Shown here: piece by piece, positions 14,976 through 23,729 of the stretch
How the letters are laid out: every line of letters starts with the position of its first letter
Numbering within the stretch: the stretch's first letter is position 1
Assembly: GCA_947003375.1 (NCBI GenBank)
Contig: CAMQOJ010000003.1
Span: 1-26,944 of the forward strand
Direction: 5' to 3'
DNA length: 26,944 nucleotides
Source of the DNA: an uncultured Lachnospiraceae bacterium
Lineage (GTDB): Bacteria > Bacillota > Clostridia > Lachnospirales > Lachnospiraceae
Notes under the pieces: model-generated
Databases searched by the model: none
Told to the model about the DNA's origin: nothing
What the model saw: the letters and a program-made list of their open reading frames with translations, nothing else
Position numbers and translations under genes: made by a program

Positions 14976-17600
14976 TCAGCAGCGTATGGAGATGTCCAAG
15001 ACATTCCCGCATTCCAGCCTCCGCCGGAATTCCTGTTCTTCTCCGTTCATTGTCATCTTCCCGCTGCTGTATTCTGCCGGCAGCTCCAGCAGAATGCGGT
15101 ATCCCTCCGGAGCCGACATGGACAGGTCAAATCCGTCCAGCTCCTTATGCCAGGAAGCCGCAAACTGTCCGTCCCCCAGGCCAATCCGCCCTTTCGCCCA
15201 CCGAAGGCTCCCCTGTCCCGGCGCGAAGCGCACGGTTTTTTCTACGCAGTCCGGTATGTCCATCCCCAGGAAGTCCCGCATTGCCACCACGCCGTAATGT
15301 GCGCCGAAGCCATGGTTACGGCTGTTCGTACCGCCCAGCGTCTCCCAGAACGTACCCGGATCCTGCTCCATCATGTAGCCGCACAGACACTTTATCTCCT
15401 CCTCCAAAAGCGCCGTCTCCCCGAATCTGGCAAGAAGCTCGAATCGCATCATATGTCCGAAGAACACGCCGCAGTTGCCTACCGACAACTGGGTGATTCC
15501 CCTCTGCTTCCTCGGCATGGGGCCGAACTGCTCCAGCAGGGCCTTCCATAAATCCGGCGCGTCCTCCTTCCGCAGCAGTCCCGTCCAAAAGCAGTAATAC
15601 TGAGCGGCCTCGCTGTAGACCCGGTTTTCCTCCAGCCGTCCGTCCACCACGGTCATGGAATCCGAAAAAAACGGATACATGGTAAAGAGGTCGTACTTTC
15701 TTTCCCTCGCTTTTTCATATGCCTGCCGGAAGACTGCGCGAATCTGCGCCGCCTCCTCTCTGTAAGCCTCTACCTCATACATCTCTCCAAGCCGCTGCGC
15801 CACCATTGCGTAGAGTCCGTTAGCCGCGGTGCACACTGCCTCCGTATTGGCCGGGTTATTGGCTGCAGACCAGTCAATGAAGACGCTGCCGGGGATATTC
15901 TCCAGCACGCCCAACCCGTTCTTCAGGCTCCGGGACGCCTCCATGAACTTCTCCACACGGGGCCGGAAGTCCCGCTTCATGGCCTCATCCCCTGTCCTTC
16001 TGTAGTAATCCGTCAGCTCCAGGAGCACGAAGAGGCTCCAGGTATACATCAGCTCGGGATGCCTCTTCGGCCCGCCGCAGCAACAGCAGGGAAAGGTGCC
16101 CGAAAGCGCCTGGGCATAATCGGCGGCCAGGAAATCGTACAGCATAGAACGCTCCACGCTTGTGTCCGCCAGAAGCATGGCCGCGGCCCGGCCCGTCCAG
16201 TAGCTGTCGCCGGCCCAGCCTCCCCGCTCCCGTTCCGGGGAATCCAGGAAGAATGCCAGGGTGTTGGTCAGCAGCGTCCTCTTGGAAGCCTGATAGATGC
16301 GGTTCAGCTCCATGTCGCTGCAGACAAACTGGCCTCTGTCGCGGGTATCCGGGAAGCGATAGCGCCGTACATAGATATCGTGCAGTCGAAAGGTTTTGTC
16401 CGTCTCCACGATTACCTTGATATATTTCAGGAAATGAGGCTCCATGGATTCAAAGGAGATACATCCACCCACCGATTCCAGACGGATGACGCGGTTCATG
16501 TCGTCCGCTTTTACCGGAACCCTTGCTGTCTCATCCAGGAAGTCGTTCCAGATGATGTCCACCGTGGCCGGAGTTTCCGTCTCGAAGCACAAGCCTATCA
16601 TGCCTGTCTCGGGCGCTTTCAGGGAAAATTCCAGGGAATAGACAGCCAGTCCCGGGGACGGAGCTTTTCCGGGCCGTATTTCGTACCCCTTTGTCCCTGC
16701 CTTGTCCTGGTACTCGCGCAGGGTGCCGGAAAAAGCCCTGTCCCTGTATCCGGCTATGGAAAAAGAGGGGCGGCTGATAGCGGTACCTCCGCTGCGGGCC
16801 AGGTAGGCATCGGTCTCCCACCAGTTCCTGGCTTCGCCGTCGAATGCGATGGGTTCTACTTGAGATATGCCCTGCAGGGACAGCTCCCCTATCCGCTGTG
16901 TATCCGGCATGGATACGCCCCGCTCCTGGATGATGCGCCAGCCGCCTTGTTTTGCGGACGGACTTGCTTCCTGTGACGGCTCCTCTTCCGCAGGGTACCC
17001 TGCTTCCCGTGACGGCCCTATCTCCCTTCCGCCGCCGTCCTTCCAGGTCTCCGCCAGCCCCTGGGCTACCACCTGGAATCCCGTCTCCACGGGCAGGGCG
17101 CCCACCCGCCAGGAGTCGTACCCCTCCTGCAGGGCATACAGCTCCACCGGATACCTGCGCCCATGGGACATAGCCTCCGCCCGGAAGTCACGATAGGGCA
17201 GAATACCGCATTTCCAGCTTTCATCGCCCGTCGCCGCCACTACCTTCCCGTCCACTGTGAGCTCGCCGAAGAAGACCGAGGTCTCGTGGGTGGCATAATT
17301 GAATTCCTGGGGCACATATCCCATCACCTCCACAGCCAGCTTGTTTTCGGGGAAAAGCTTCCCTGTCAAATCATATCGGTCGGCCTTCAGTCTGCCGAAA
17401 GGCGCAGGCGCGGGGCCTATGCCTATGAATGTTCCGTTTAGATAAATACGGTAAAAAGTATGAGCGGCCACAGTCAGCTCCACACAGCCGCCAGAATACA
17501 AGAAATCAAGACGGAAAGCCGCCAGCACATTCGGCACGGCGGACTTTCCCGGCACAAATATGCCCTTTGCCTCCCTGAAGATAGAACTTTTTTCTTCCAT
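14976..17600 (-). CDS. GH78-family alpha-L-rhamnosidase-like protein, long form
   Basis: An 874-residue protein predicted to remove alpha-L-rhamnose. The N-terminal beta-rich part contains FYRIYLNGTFIGIGPAPAP, typical of the rhamnosidase carbohydrate-binding domain, and YDLTGKLFPENKLAVEVMGY. The (alpha/alpha)6 barrel follows from about 425. The catalytic motif is canonical: DSPERERGGWAGD at 453-465, with E458 as probable general acid. DPGTFWETLGG gives E753 as probable base. Residues 192-220 are a hydrophilic insert containing a 12-residue near-duplication (EPSQEASPSAKQ after GPSREAGYPAEE). No signal peptide is visible, suggesting action on imported saccharides. The ATG at 17598-17600 is the first gene of the operon, about 65 bases after the expected transcription start. 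Confidence 0.88.
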   Translation of the reverse strand: MEEKSSIFREAKGIFVPGKSAVPNVLAAFRLDFLYSGGCVELTVAAHTFYRIYLNGTFIGIGPAPAPFGRLKADRYDLTGKLFPENKLAVEVMGYVPQEFNYATHETSVFFGELTVDGKVVAATGDESWKCGILPYRDFRAEAMSHGRRYPVELYALQEGYDSWRVGALPVETGFQVVAQGLAETWKDGGGREIGPSREAGYPAEEEPSQEASPSAKQGGWRIIQERGVSMPDTQRIGELSLQGISQVEPIAFDGEARNWWETDAYLARSGGTAISRPSFSIAGYRDRAFSGTLREYQDKAGTKGYEIRPGKAPSPGLAVYSLEFSLKAPETGMIGLCFETETPATVDIIWNDFLDETARVPVKADDMNRVIRLESVGGCISFESMEPHFLKYIKVIVETDKTFRLHDIYVRRYRFPDTRDRGQFVCSDMELNRIYQASKRTLLTNTLAFFLDSPERERGGWAGDSYWTGRAAAMLLADTSVERSMLYDFLAADYAQALSGTFPCCCCGGPKRHPELMYTWSLFVLLELTDYYRRTGDEAMKRDFRPRVEKFMEASRSLKNGLGVLENIPGSVFIDWSAANNPANTEAVCTAANGLYAMVAQRLGEMYEVEAYREEAAQIRAVFRQAYEKARERKYDLFTMYPFFSDSMTVVDGRLEENRVYSEAAQYYCFWTGLLRKEDAPDLWKALLEQFGPMPRKQRGITQLSVGNCGVFFGHMMRFELLARFGETALLEEEIKCLCGYMMEQDPGTFWETLGGTNSRNHGFGAHYGVVAMRDFLGMDIPDCVEKTVRFAPGQGSLRWAKGRIGLGDGQFAASWHKELDGFDLSMSAPEGYRILLELPAEYSSGKMTMNGEEQEFRRRLECGNVLDISIRC
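16965..17016 (-). repeat. 36-base-period duplication inside the first GH78 gene
   Basis: Sixteen bases at 16965-16980 recur at 17001-17016 with one mismatch (TGCTTCCYGTGACGGC). The period of 36 bases equals 12 codons and keeps the frame. It encodes the duplicated PSxEA segment of the linker. Confidence 0.65.
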
Positions 17601-17672
17601 AATAAATATCCAACCCTTTCCGCAGATAGCAAGACAAAAAGTTCACAGAATTTACTTTCCGCTGTTTTGGAT

Positions 17673-17701
17673 ATTATATACAAAGTACCTCCAAAAATCA
17701 A
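17673..17701 (-). promoter_or_regulatory. Promoter of the GH78-GH78-GH106 operon
   Basis: TTGATT (17696-17701) and a perfect TATAAT (17673-17678) are spaced by exactly 17 bases on the minus strand. The -35 box begins 8 bases after the helicase stop codon and no terminator intervenes, so the upstream operon can also read into it. Confidence 0.75.
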
Positions 17702-17708
17702 TATGCTA

Positions 17709-19934
17709 TTATTCGCATTTTCCATCAAAATTTTGTATCATGTCCCGTTTCAGCCCGTCAAAATCCAGATAATCCTCAATGAACTGCTTCCGCAGCAGCT
17801 CCAGGGGGATGAATTCGTTGTACTTACCGTTAATCTGGATTTTGTCCGGCAGGGGCAGGCTGTAGAGGTCCAGGTTAGAATGCAGGATATCAGTGATGAT
17901 GCCCGCCAGCTCCTCTTTGCTTCCGTCAAAGACCACCTCCAGGTACAGGCAGGTGCTCCAGGGAATCTTGCTCTTAATCTTGCGCTGGAGCAGCGCATAG
18001 TGCAGCGTCACCAATTGCCTGGTTCCCACCCAGGGGAAGACGGCGAACTTCTGCTTGGACAGCTCCGTCACCAGATTGTCCAGGATGCCGCTGTTCCGGG
18101 CGATGTACTGGATTTCCAACAGGCGCTCCTGACAGCGGTCGCTTAAATAAGGATACGGATTGTCCCGCTCCAGGACACTGCGCACCTTGCGGACCAGCAC
18201 CGTGTGGAGCTCCGCCTCGAAATCCCTGTCCCAGTCCACCACGGAGATGCCGGGGACCCGCTTCACGAACAGCACCTTGGACTTCACATTGATGTCCACC
18301 GTCTCCCAAGACATGCCTGCCAGGGCGAACCGGGTGCCCACAGGGTAGGTCTTGTCCACGGTGCCGATGGTCCGGTTCTCCTCCTTCACCAGCAGGTACT
18401 CCGGGGCCAGGAACACGGTCAGGAACTTGTGGCTGTTCACCTCCCGCTCCCCGGCCCGCCCGATCAGCAGCCCGTCGTGTTCGGAGCGCTCCAGCTGCTC
18501 GATGTGGATCAGGTACAGCAGCAGCTTCTTATAGTCCTCCTGGGAAATCTTCCGGAAGGCCCCCAGCGTGAGTACAGCCTGGGCCAGCCCGGCGGGGGAC
18601 ATCTCCCCGTTGCTCTTCAGAATGCTCATGGTCTGGTGGTACAGCAGATTGTAGGGATGGTGCCTGGGCGGGATGGGCTCCATCCAGTGATCCCGCAGAT
18701 ACAGCTCGATGATGGCGATCGTGCGGATGAATTCCCAGTTGATGGGGCCCAGGATGTCGGAGGAATTGATCTTGATGCTCTCCACGAAGGTGAACAGGAG
18801 CTGGGGCACCTGCCCCCGCCGTCCGCAGCGGCCCAGCCTCTGGGCGAAGCTGGATACGTTCAGGGGCGCGCCTATCTGCACCGCCTGATCCAGGGAGCCG
18901 ATGTCGATGCCAAGCTCCAGGGTCACGGTGGCCCCGGTGACGATTTTCTCATCGGCGGACTTCATCTCGTCCTCCGTGGTCTCCCGCAGCAGGGCAGAGA
19001 CATTGCCGTGGTGGACGCGATATACGTCAGGTGCTTTATGTTTAAGCGCTATTTCACGCAGATTGGCCATGATGAACTCGATTTCCTCCCGGCTGTTGGC
19101 GAAGATGATGGTCTTCTTGTCCAGGGTCTGGCGGAAGAGGTACTCATAGTGCTCCCTGTCGCCCATGTCGCCGCCAGTATCCCTGTCCACGATGTTCATG
19201 CTGCCGTCCCGCTCCACCAGGTCCCGCTTGTCCGACACGTTCACGAAGCGCTCGATGTGCAGCCGGACGCGTTTCTTCCCCTCGTCCGTCACAGGAGCCG
19301 CGCACTTCCGTCCTGTGCCCGTATTCAGCCAGTCCTGGGCCAGGGACATGTCCCCCAAAGTGGCGGAGAGGCCTATCCGTCTGGGATTCACGCCTGTGAG
19401 GGCCCTGAGCCGCTCCAGCACGCAGAGAAGCTGCAGCCCCCTTTCGTCCCGCATGAAAGAGTGCACCTCATCGATGATGACGAAGCGCAGGTCGCAGAAC
19501 ATATTCAGGCAGGCCCCCCGCTTGTTGGTAATCAGGCTCTCCAGGGATTCCGGGGTGATCTGCAGGATGCCCTCCGGATGCTTGATCAGCCTGTCCTTTT
19601 TGTCCACGGAGGCATCCCCGTGCCATTTGGTGACGGGGATGTTGGAGTCTAAGAGCATCTGCTCCAGGCGCTTGAACTGGTCGTTGATCAGCGCTTTCAG
19701 AGGGGAGATGTACATGGCCCCCACGGAGCGGGCCGGATTCTCGTAAAGTTGTGTCAGCACGGGGAGAAAGGCGGCTTCCGTCTTGCCGGAGGCCGTGCCC
19801 GAGGAGAGCAGCAGGTTGTCGTCGCTGTCAAAGATGACCTGGCAGGCCGCCACCTGGTTCCCCCGCAGCTCCTCCCATTTGTTTTCGTAGATAAATTCCT
19901 GGATGAATGGCGCCAGTCGGTTGAATACGTTCAT
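17709..19934 (-). CDS. Lhr-like superfamily II DNA helicase (BrxHI-like)
   Basis: A 741-residue ATP-dependent helicase, predicted to act on DNA in the cytosol. Motifs are in order: Q-like ELRGNQVAACQ (about 22-32), motif I SGTASGKTEAA (45-55, K51), motif Ia ISPLKALINDQ, motif II DEVH (155-158), motif III SAT (190-192), motif V TLELGIDIG (about 338-346) and motif VI QRLGRCGRRG (365-374). The DEVH box and the long C-terminal part are typical of Lhr-type helicases, the group that includes BrxHI of type 2 BREX. The ATG at 19932-19934 is preferred to one 54 bases upstream, because GGAGACAGGAAT precedes it and MNVFNRLAPFIQEFIY is a usual start. It lies 99 bases after the ATPase gene and closes the three-gene operon. 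Confidence 0.92.
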   Translation of the reverse strand: MNVFNRLAPFIQEFIYENKWEELRGNQVAACQVIFDSDDNLLLSSGTASGKTEAAFLPVLTQLYENPARSVGAMYISPLKALINDQFKRLEQMLLDSNIPVTKWHGDASVDKKDRLIKHPEGILQITPESLESLITNKRGACLNMFCDLRFVIIDEVHSFMRDERGLQLLCVLERLRALTGVNPRRIGLSATLGDMSLAQDWLNTGTGRKCAAPVTDEGKKRVRLHIERFVNVSDKRDLVERDGSMNIVDRDTGGDMGDREHYEYLFRQTLDKKTIIFANSREEIEFIMANLREIALKHKAPDVYRVHHGNVSALLRETTEDEMKSADEKIVTGATVTLELGIDIGSLDQAVQIGAPLNVSSFAQRLGRCGRRGQVPQLLFTFVESIKINSSDILGPINWEFIRTIAIIELYLRDHWMEPIPPRHHPYNLLYHQTMSILKSNGEMSPAGLAQAVLTLGAFRKISQEDYKKLLLYLIHIEQLERSEHDGLLIGRAGEREVNSHKFLTVFLAPEYLLVKEENRTIGTVDKTYPVGTRFALAGMSWETVDINVKSKVLFVKRVPGISVVDWDRDFEAELHTVLVRKVRSVLERDNPYPYLSDRCQERLLEIQYIARNSGILDNLVTELSKQKFAVFPWVGTRQLVTLHYALLQRKIKSKIPWSTCLYLEVVFDGSKEELAGIITDILHSNLDLYSLPLPDKIQINGKYNEFIPLELLRKQFIEDYLDFDGLKRDMIQNFDGKCE

Positions 19935-20033
19935 ATTCCTGTCTCCATACTCTGGTGGTCTCAAATCCGTACAAGCATGCAACAACATCCTGCCGGATCG
20001 TCAGCAATCTCAGCATTTTGAAACATTCTTTCG

Positions 20034-21485
20034 TCAAATCTCAAACTCTTTAAACTCGTCCTGTATCTCCCCTTCGGCCAAGCCTCCCTTGGCCATCTCG
20101 AAGCTGTTGTCCCCCAGAATCTCCGCTACGCTCTTTGTGGGATTCTGGTAGAGGATGTTGATCAGCTCTATGAAATCCCGGATAATCTCCCGGGGGGTGA
20201 TGTGGGTCTCGGCCCCCACCCGGTTGTACTCCACCGTCAGGAAATAGACCAGATCCTCCTGGGTCAGGGCCGGGGTGTATTTGTAGAGCCCTGCGTGGAT
20301 GTTCTGGAGCTTCTCCACCAGGATATACATCTCCTCCTGGGTCAGCATCTGGAGCCGGATGATGGGAGCGGAAAGATCCTTTATGTCCGCTGTGGCGAAA
20401 TGCCCCTCCGCCAGCCTGGAACGCAGGGCCTCGTAGCTGAAGACGCCCTTGTATTTATCCTCGATGCACTGGGGCGTGCCGCCCATGAGGAAGCCGATGT
20501 GCCTGGCCTTTCCCTGGAGCACGTCATTGTACATGGTGAGGATTTTCTCATAGTTGTTGGCCCTGGTGATGGAATTCGGTATCTTGAAGATGTTCACCAG
20601 CTCGTCGATGATGACCAGCATCCCCTTATATCCCGCGCCCACCAGGAAAGCGGCGAAGATTTTCAGGAAGTCGTACCAGGTCTCGTCCGTGACGATGAAA
20701 TTGATTCCCAAGTCTTCCCTGGCCTCCTTACGGGTGGGATATTCTCCCCGGAACCACCGCAGCACATTGGATTTCAGGGCGGCATCGTCCTGCCTGTAGG
20801 CCTTCCAGTACAGGACTACGGCCTTGGCGAACTCAAAGCCGTTCACCATCCCCTCCAGGGAGCCTGCCACGGCGTATATCTGGCGCTCCACTTCCCGGTC
20901 GAAGGCCTGGGCGGAATCCTCTGCCTCCCGGCACGGCCCTGTTTCCCCAGGGCATGTCTCCTTGGCCATGCCCCTGGCCGGATCCTCCTCCGCTTTCCTG
21001 CCGGAAAGGGCTGAGCCGCCCTCCATATCCCGGGCGCTCCCCAATCCATTTGTAAGGAAGCTGTCCTTCACCGAGGCCTGGATGCCTGAAATCCATTTCT
21101 CCAGAATCAATGGCAGCGCGCCGCCGTCGGGCTTGGATTTGGTGGACAGGTTCTTGATCAGTTCCTTATAGGTGGCCAGCCCCTGTCCCTTGGTTCCGGC
21201 GAACCGCCGCTCCGGCGAGAGATCCGCGTCCACCACCGCGAAGCCCTTGGCTGTGGCGTAATTGCGTATGGTCTGGAGCAGGAAGCTCTTCCCGCTGCCA
21301 TATTTACCCACGATGAAGCGGAAAGACGCGCCGCCCTCCTCTATCATCTCGATGTCGTGGAGGATAGCGGCTATCTCCTGGGTGCGGCCTACAGTGATGT
21401 ATTCCAGGCCCGCCCGGGGCACTACGCCCCCTTTCAGGGCGTTAATCAGAATATTCGCTATCCTTGTAGGTACTTGCTTAGTCAT
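20034..21485 (-). CDS. P-loop ATPase of the DUF2791/BrxD family
   Basis: A 483-residue ATPase related to BrxD, the ATP-binding protein of type 2 BREX. Walker A is FIVGKYGSGKSFLL (K66, S67), preceded by the family-typical GLEYITVGRTQEI near 26-38. Walker B is GMLVIIDELVNIF (D294, E295), followed by GFLMGGTPQCIEDKYKGVFS with a sensor-like position. It probably forms an AAA+-like assembly that works with the helicase. Residues about 147-192 form a hydrophilic, low-complexity insert. The ATG at 21483-21485 overlaps the stop of the upstream TerB gene as ATGA, implying translational coupling. Its exact function in this setting is unknown; a DNA-loading or remodelling role with the next gene's helicase is inference. 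Confidence 0.9.
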   Translation of the reverse strand: MTKQVPTRIANILINALKGGVVPRAGLEYITVGRTQEIAAILHDIEMIEEGGASFRFIVGKYGSGKSFLLQTIRNYATAKGFAVVDADLSPERRFAGTKGQGLATYKELIKNLSTKSKPDGGALPLILEKWISGIQASVKDSFLTNGLGSARDMEGGSALSGRKAEEDPARGMAKETCPGETGPCREAEDSAQAFDREVERQIYAVAGSLEGMVNGFEFAKAVVLYWKAYRQDDAALKSNVLRWFRGEYPTRKEAREDLGINFIVTDETWYDFLKIFAAFLVGAGYKGMLVIIDELVNIFKIPNSITRANNYEKILTMYNDVLQGKARHIGFLMGGTPQCIEDKYKGVFSYEALRSRLAEGHFATADIKDLSAPIIRLQMLTQEEMYILVEKLQNIHAGLYKYTPALTQEDLVYFLTVEYNRVGAETHITPREIIRDFIELINILYQNPTKSVAEILGDNSFEMAKGGLAEGEIQDEFKEFEI

Positions 21486-23428
21486 ATGGATTCCACCATC
21501 CCCTTCACCTGGTCTGTATAGTCATCATATATTACAAATTCATCGTCCAAAAGGCTGTCCCCCACGAAGTCCATGGCCTTCTCGTTGATGCCGTCCATCA
21601 GGACTTCCAGCATGATGCCATGGCTGTCCGCAAAGGGCTTCAGATTCCCCTCGCCCTCCAGCGCCAGGGTCAGCGCTTTCAATTCTGTCTCCGTCAGGGC
21701 GGCTTTCAGCTGTTCCCATGGGTCGGAGCCTGCCGCCGCAGAATACCCTTCCAGAGTCCTCCCGGCCACCACTCCCGGTTCTGCTTCAGGCATGGCCCCG
21801 GCTGTCCGGTCGATTGCCCGGCCAGAGACAAAGGCTCTTCCCGCCATTTCCGCTGGCTGAGCCTCCGTCCTGAAGCTCTTCTGCGTCCGGTCTGGCCGGA
21901 TTGTATTCTGCCGGGCTGTGCTCTGCCGGAATCCGTCCGGCAAAATCCCATGCCCGCTCTCCCCATCCGGAAAAGCTCCTCTCTCCCTGTCTCCATCCTG
22001 CCTACGCTGCCGCCCTGCCAAAACTGCCGACGCCCCCGCCATCTCCGGCGCCTCCTCCGCCACAATCAGCCTCTCTTGGGTGGCCAGGGCCTCCCTGCGA
22101 ATCCGCTCCAGCGCCGCGCTGTCCACCCGGACTACCGTCTTCGTGGCCTCCCTATAGAATTCCTCCACCGCAGCCGTGACGATTTCCTCCAGGGATATCC
22201 CGTCCTTTCGCAGCTCGTCCGCCATCACAGGGCTTAAGGCATCCGGATTCGCGGTCAGCTTATGCTTATATTTCGTCAGCCGCCGCAGGACGGCCTCCAT
22301 CTGCTTCAGGCAAAAGCCCAGCAGCCGCTTCCCGCTTTCGGTGGTGATCATGGCGCTGAATGTCCAGCGGTTCTGGCTGCACAGGTAAACCTCCTTCTCC
22401 GACAGCACCACCCGCCTGTCGGCCTGCCTTGCCGCCGGGTAGAACAGCGCCCCCTGAAACGGCATCCATGCCGCCATGCCCCGGGTGGGCTGGAAGATGT
22501 ATTCCTCCAGATCCGCATGGCAGCCACTGAAAGCCTTGCGCAGCCTGTCCATGGTAAAATAGAAGCAGTCCTGCACCAGCGCCCTGTTCTCTTCCGTATA
22601 AAAATTGGATTTCCTGATGTCGTATTTCGATATGGCACAATATAAATCGAACTTATCTTCCGGATTGGCCAGCTTGGGATAGTACGCCTCCAGACCGTTT
22701 TCCCCGATGAACTCCCGGAACGGCCTGGGAAGTTCATAATAGATATGGTAATCCTTCAGCCATTTTACCACATACTTGTCCAGGGACGCGTCATAGACCT
22801 GGTAGGCATCCCAGAAAGCCATCAGCCTCTCCAGTCCTTCCTCTGGGCCTTCCACGCCGATATTGTTCAACAGCTCATAAAGATACAGAAAAGCGTATGA
22901 CGTGGAGGTCTGCTGGATATTCCCCTGCCGCACCTGTGTCCGCCAGTTAAAGTATGTCCGCAGCTGCCCGTACCCCATCATCTGGTAATTGGGAAAATAA
23001 GCGGAATAGGGCAGAACCCTCTCGCAGTCGTCCTCGAAGTCCTTCATGAACATGCCCTGCCGGTAAAAGAGCCTGGAGTTCTCCTGCTGAATCCTCTTGT
23101 CATAGAACCTGGAATTACCAAAGGTCAGTACCCTGCTCTCCCTGGCGATGTCCCGCATCTGATTGAAGCGCTCCCGCACGGGATCCGACTCCCTGGCCGT
23201 TTCCTGGGCTCCTGGGTAAATCTCTTCCCCCTGAGATTCCCGGCTCCGGTCGGTCCGCAAGACAAACTTCCCCACGCCGGGCAGGGGACAGGAGTCATAT
23301 TCAATCTCGTAGTATGGGGCTTCCTCCATGACAGGCTCTTCTCCTGTAGAATCCCCCTCTTCCACGGAGTCCTTCTGAATCTCCTCAAATAGCTGAAATG
23401 CCTCAAATTCCCTATCGTCCCTGCCCAT
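21482..23428 (-). CDS. TerB_N/TerB_C domain protein
   Basis: A 648-residue protein with the TerB_N and TerB_C domains known from tellurite-resistance-like and chemical-stress or phage-defence operons. TerB_N covers about 105-310 (RFYDKRIQQENSRLFYRQG, PNYQMMGYGQLRTYFNWR, STSYAFLYLYELLNNIGV). A middle region with FQPTRGMAAWMPFQGALFYP and VYLCSQNRW runs to about 455. A linker rich in G, A, E, P and R (about 456-565) leads to the TerB_C tail, with LTETELKALTLALEG and DGINEKAMDFVGDSLLDDE. No catalytic motif is visible and the acidic N-terminal 90 residues look disordered. The ATG at 23426-23428 is preferred over a GTG 15 bases upstream because GGGGGAAGAG directly precedes it. It heads the operon and ends in an ATGA overlap with the ATPase. 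It may be a scaffold or sensor. Confidence 0.88.
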   Translation of the reverse strand: MGRDDREFEAFQLFEEIQKDSVEEGDSTGEEPVMEEAPYYEIEYDSCPLPGVGKFVLRTDRSRESQGEEIYPGAQETARESDPVRERFNQMRDIARESRVLTFGNSRFYDKRIQQENSRLFYRQGMFMKDFEDDCERVLPYSAYFPNYQMMGYGQLRTYFNWRTQVRQGNIQQTSTSYAFLYLYELLNNIGVEGPEEGLERLMAFWDAYQVYDASLDKYVVKWLKDYHIYYELPRPFREFIGENGLEAYYPKLANPEDKFDLYCAISKYDIRKSNFYTEENRALVQDCFYFTMDRLRKAFSGCHADLEEYIFQPTRGMAAWMPFQGALFYPAARQADRRVVLSEKEVYLCSQNRWTFSAMITTESGKRLLGFCLKQMEAVLRRLTKYKHKLTANPDALSPVMADELRKDGISLEEIVTAAVEEFYREATKTVVRVDSAALERIRREALATQERLIVAEEAPEMAGASAVLAGRQRRQDGDRERGAFPDGESGHGILPDGFRQSTARQNTIRPDRTQKSFRTEAQPAEMAGRAFVSGRAIDRTAGAMPEAEPGVVAGRTLEGYSAAAGSDPWEQLKAALTETELKALTLALEGEGNLKPFADSHGIMLEVLMDGINEKAMDFVGDSLLDDEFVIYDDYTDQVKGMVESI

Positions 23429-23471
23429 CTCTTCCCCCGACACACCGGCTCATGTTCCAAACATTTGTTCC

Positions 23472-23500
23472 ATTGTATCAAAAAGGAAATGGATAGTCAA
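23472..23500 (-). promoter_or_regulatory. Promoter of the TerB-ATPase-helicase operon
   Basis: TTGACT (23495-23500) and TACAAT (23472-23477) are separated by exactly 17 bases on the minus strand. The start would lie near 23465, about 37 bases before the TerB ATG. GGAAC occurs twice at a 13-base period (23467-23471 and 23454-23458) across the start site, a possible operator. The promoter overlaps the last codons of the small ORF at 23478-23729. Confidence 0.7.
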
Positions 23501-23729
23501 TCTTTCCGTCAAAATATCGCCATAAAATATTCAAGGCAGCCCCATAAAAGGCCGCCCCGAACTCTAAACGGTAAAGCGTCATTTCCTTGATGATCGGCGT
23601 ACCCTCCGCCTCAGCGATTCTCAGCCGCATTCCGCTGCTGACGGATGGCCCGTCTGCCGGAGCCTGACCTGCCGGAGGCCATTCTGCCCGATGCGGACAC
23701 AGAAGCGCCTTAAATGACACTCGTATCAC
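23478..23729 (-). CDS. Doubtful 83-residue hypothetical protein
   Basis: An open frame starts with GTG at 23727-23729, overlapping the response-regulator stop as GTGA, and ends within the TerB promoter spacer. The product starts MIRVSFKALLCPHRAEW and ends FDGKIDYPFPF. I do not recognise a family. The first half looks like low-information sequence rich in P, A and G, while the second half (RLEFGAAFYGAALNILWRYF) is amphipathic and could be a short membrane or helical segment. The coupling overlap favours translation. Against it stand the GTG start, the lack of a recognised family and the embedded promoter. It may be a remnant of a longer gene. Confidence 0.35.
   Translation of the reverse strand: MIRVSFKALLCPHRAEWPPAGQAPADGPSVSSGMRLRIAEAEGTPIIKEMTLYRLEFGAAFYGAALNILWRYFDGKIDYPFPF

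Noticed and set aside
18204..19652. Long plus-strand open frame opposite the helicase
   Set aside because: All helicase motifs are on the minus strand; the plus frame shows no domain.
17709..23428. A complete type 2 BREX locus
   Set aside because: Only BrxD-like and BrxHI-like families are present; no PglX methyltransferase, PglZ, PglW kinase or PglY is in the window.
21482..23428. Classic tellurite resistance operon (terZABCDE)
   Set aside because: No TerC membrane protein or TerD-family calcium-binding proteins are nearby; only TerB_N/C architecture is seen.
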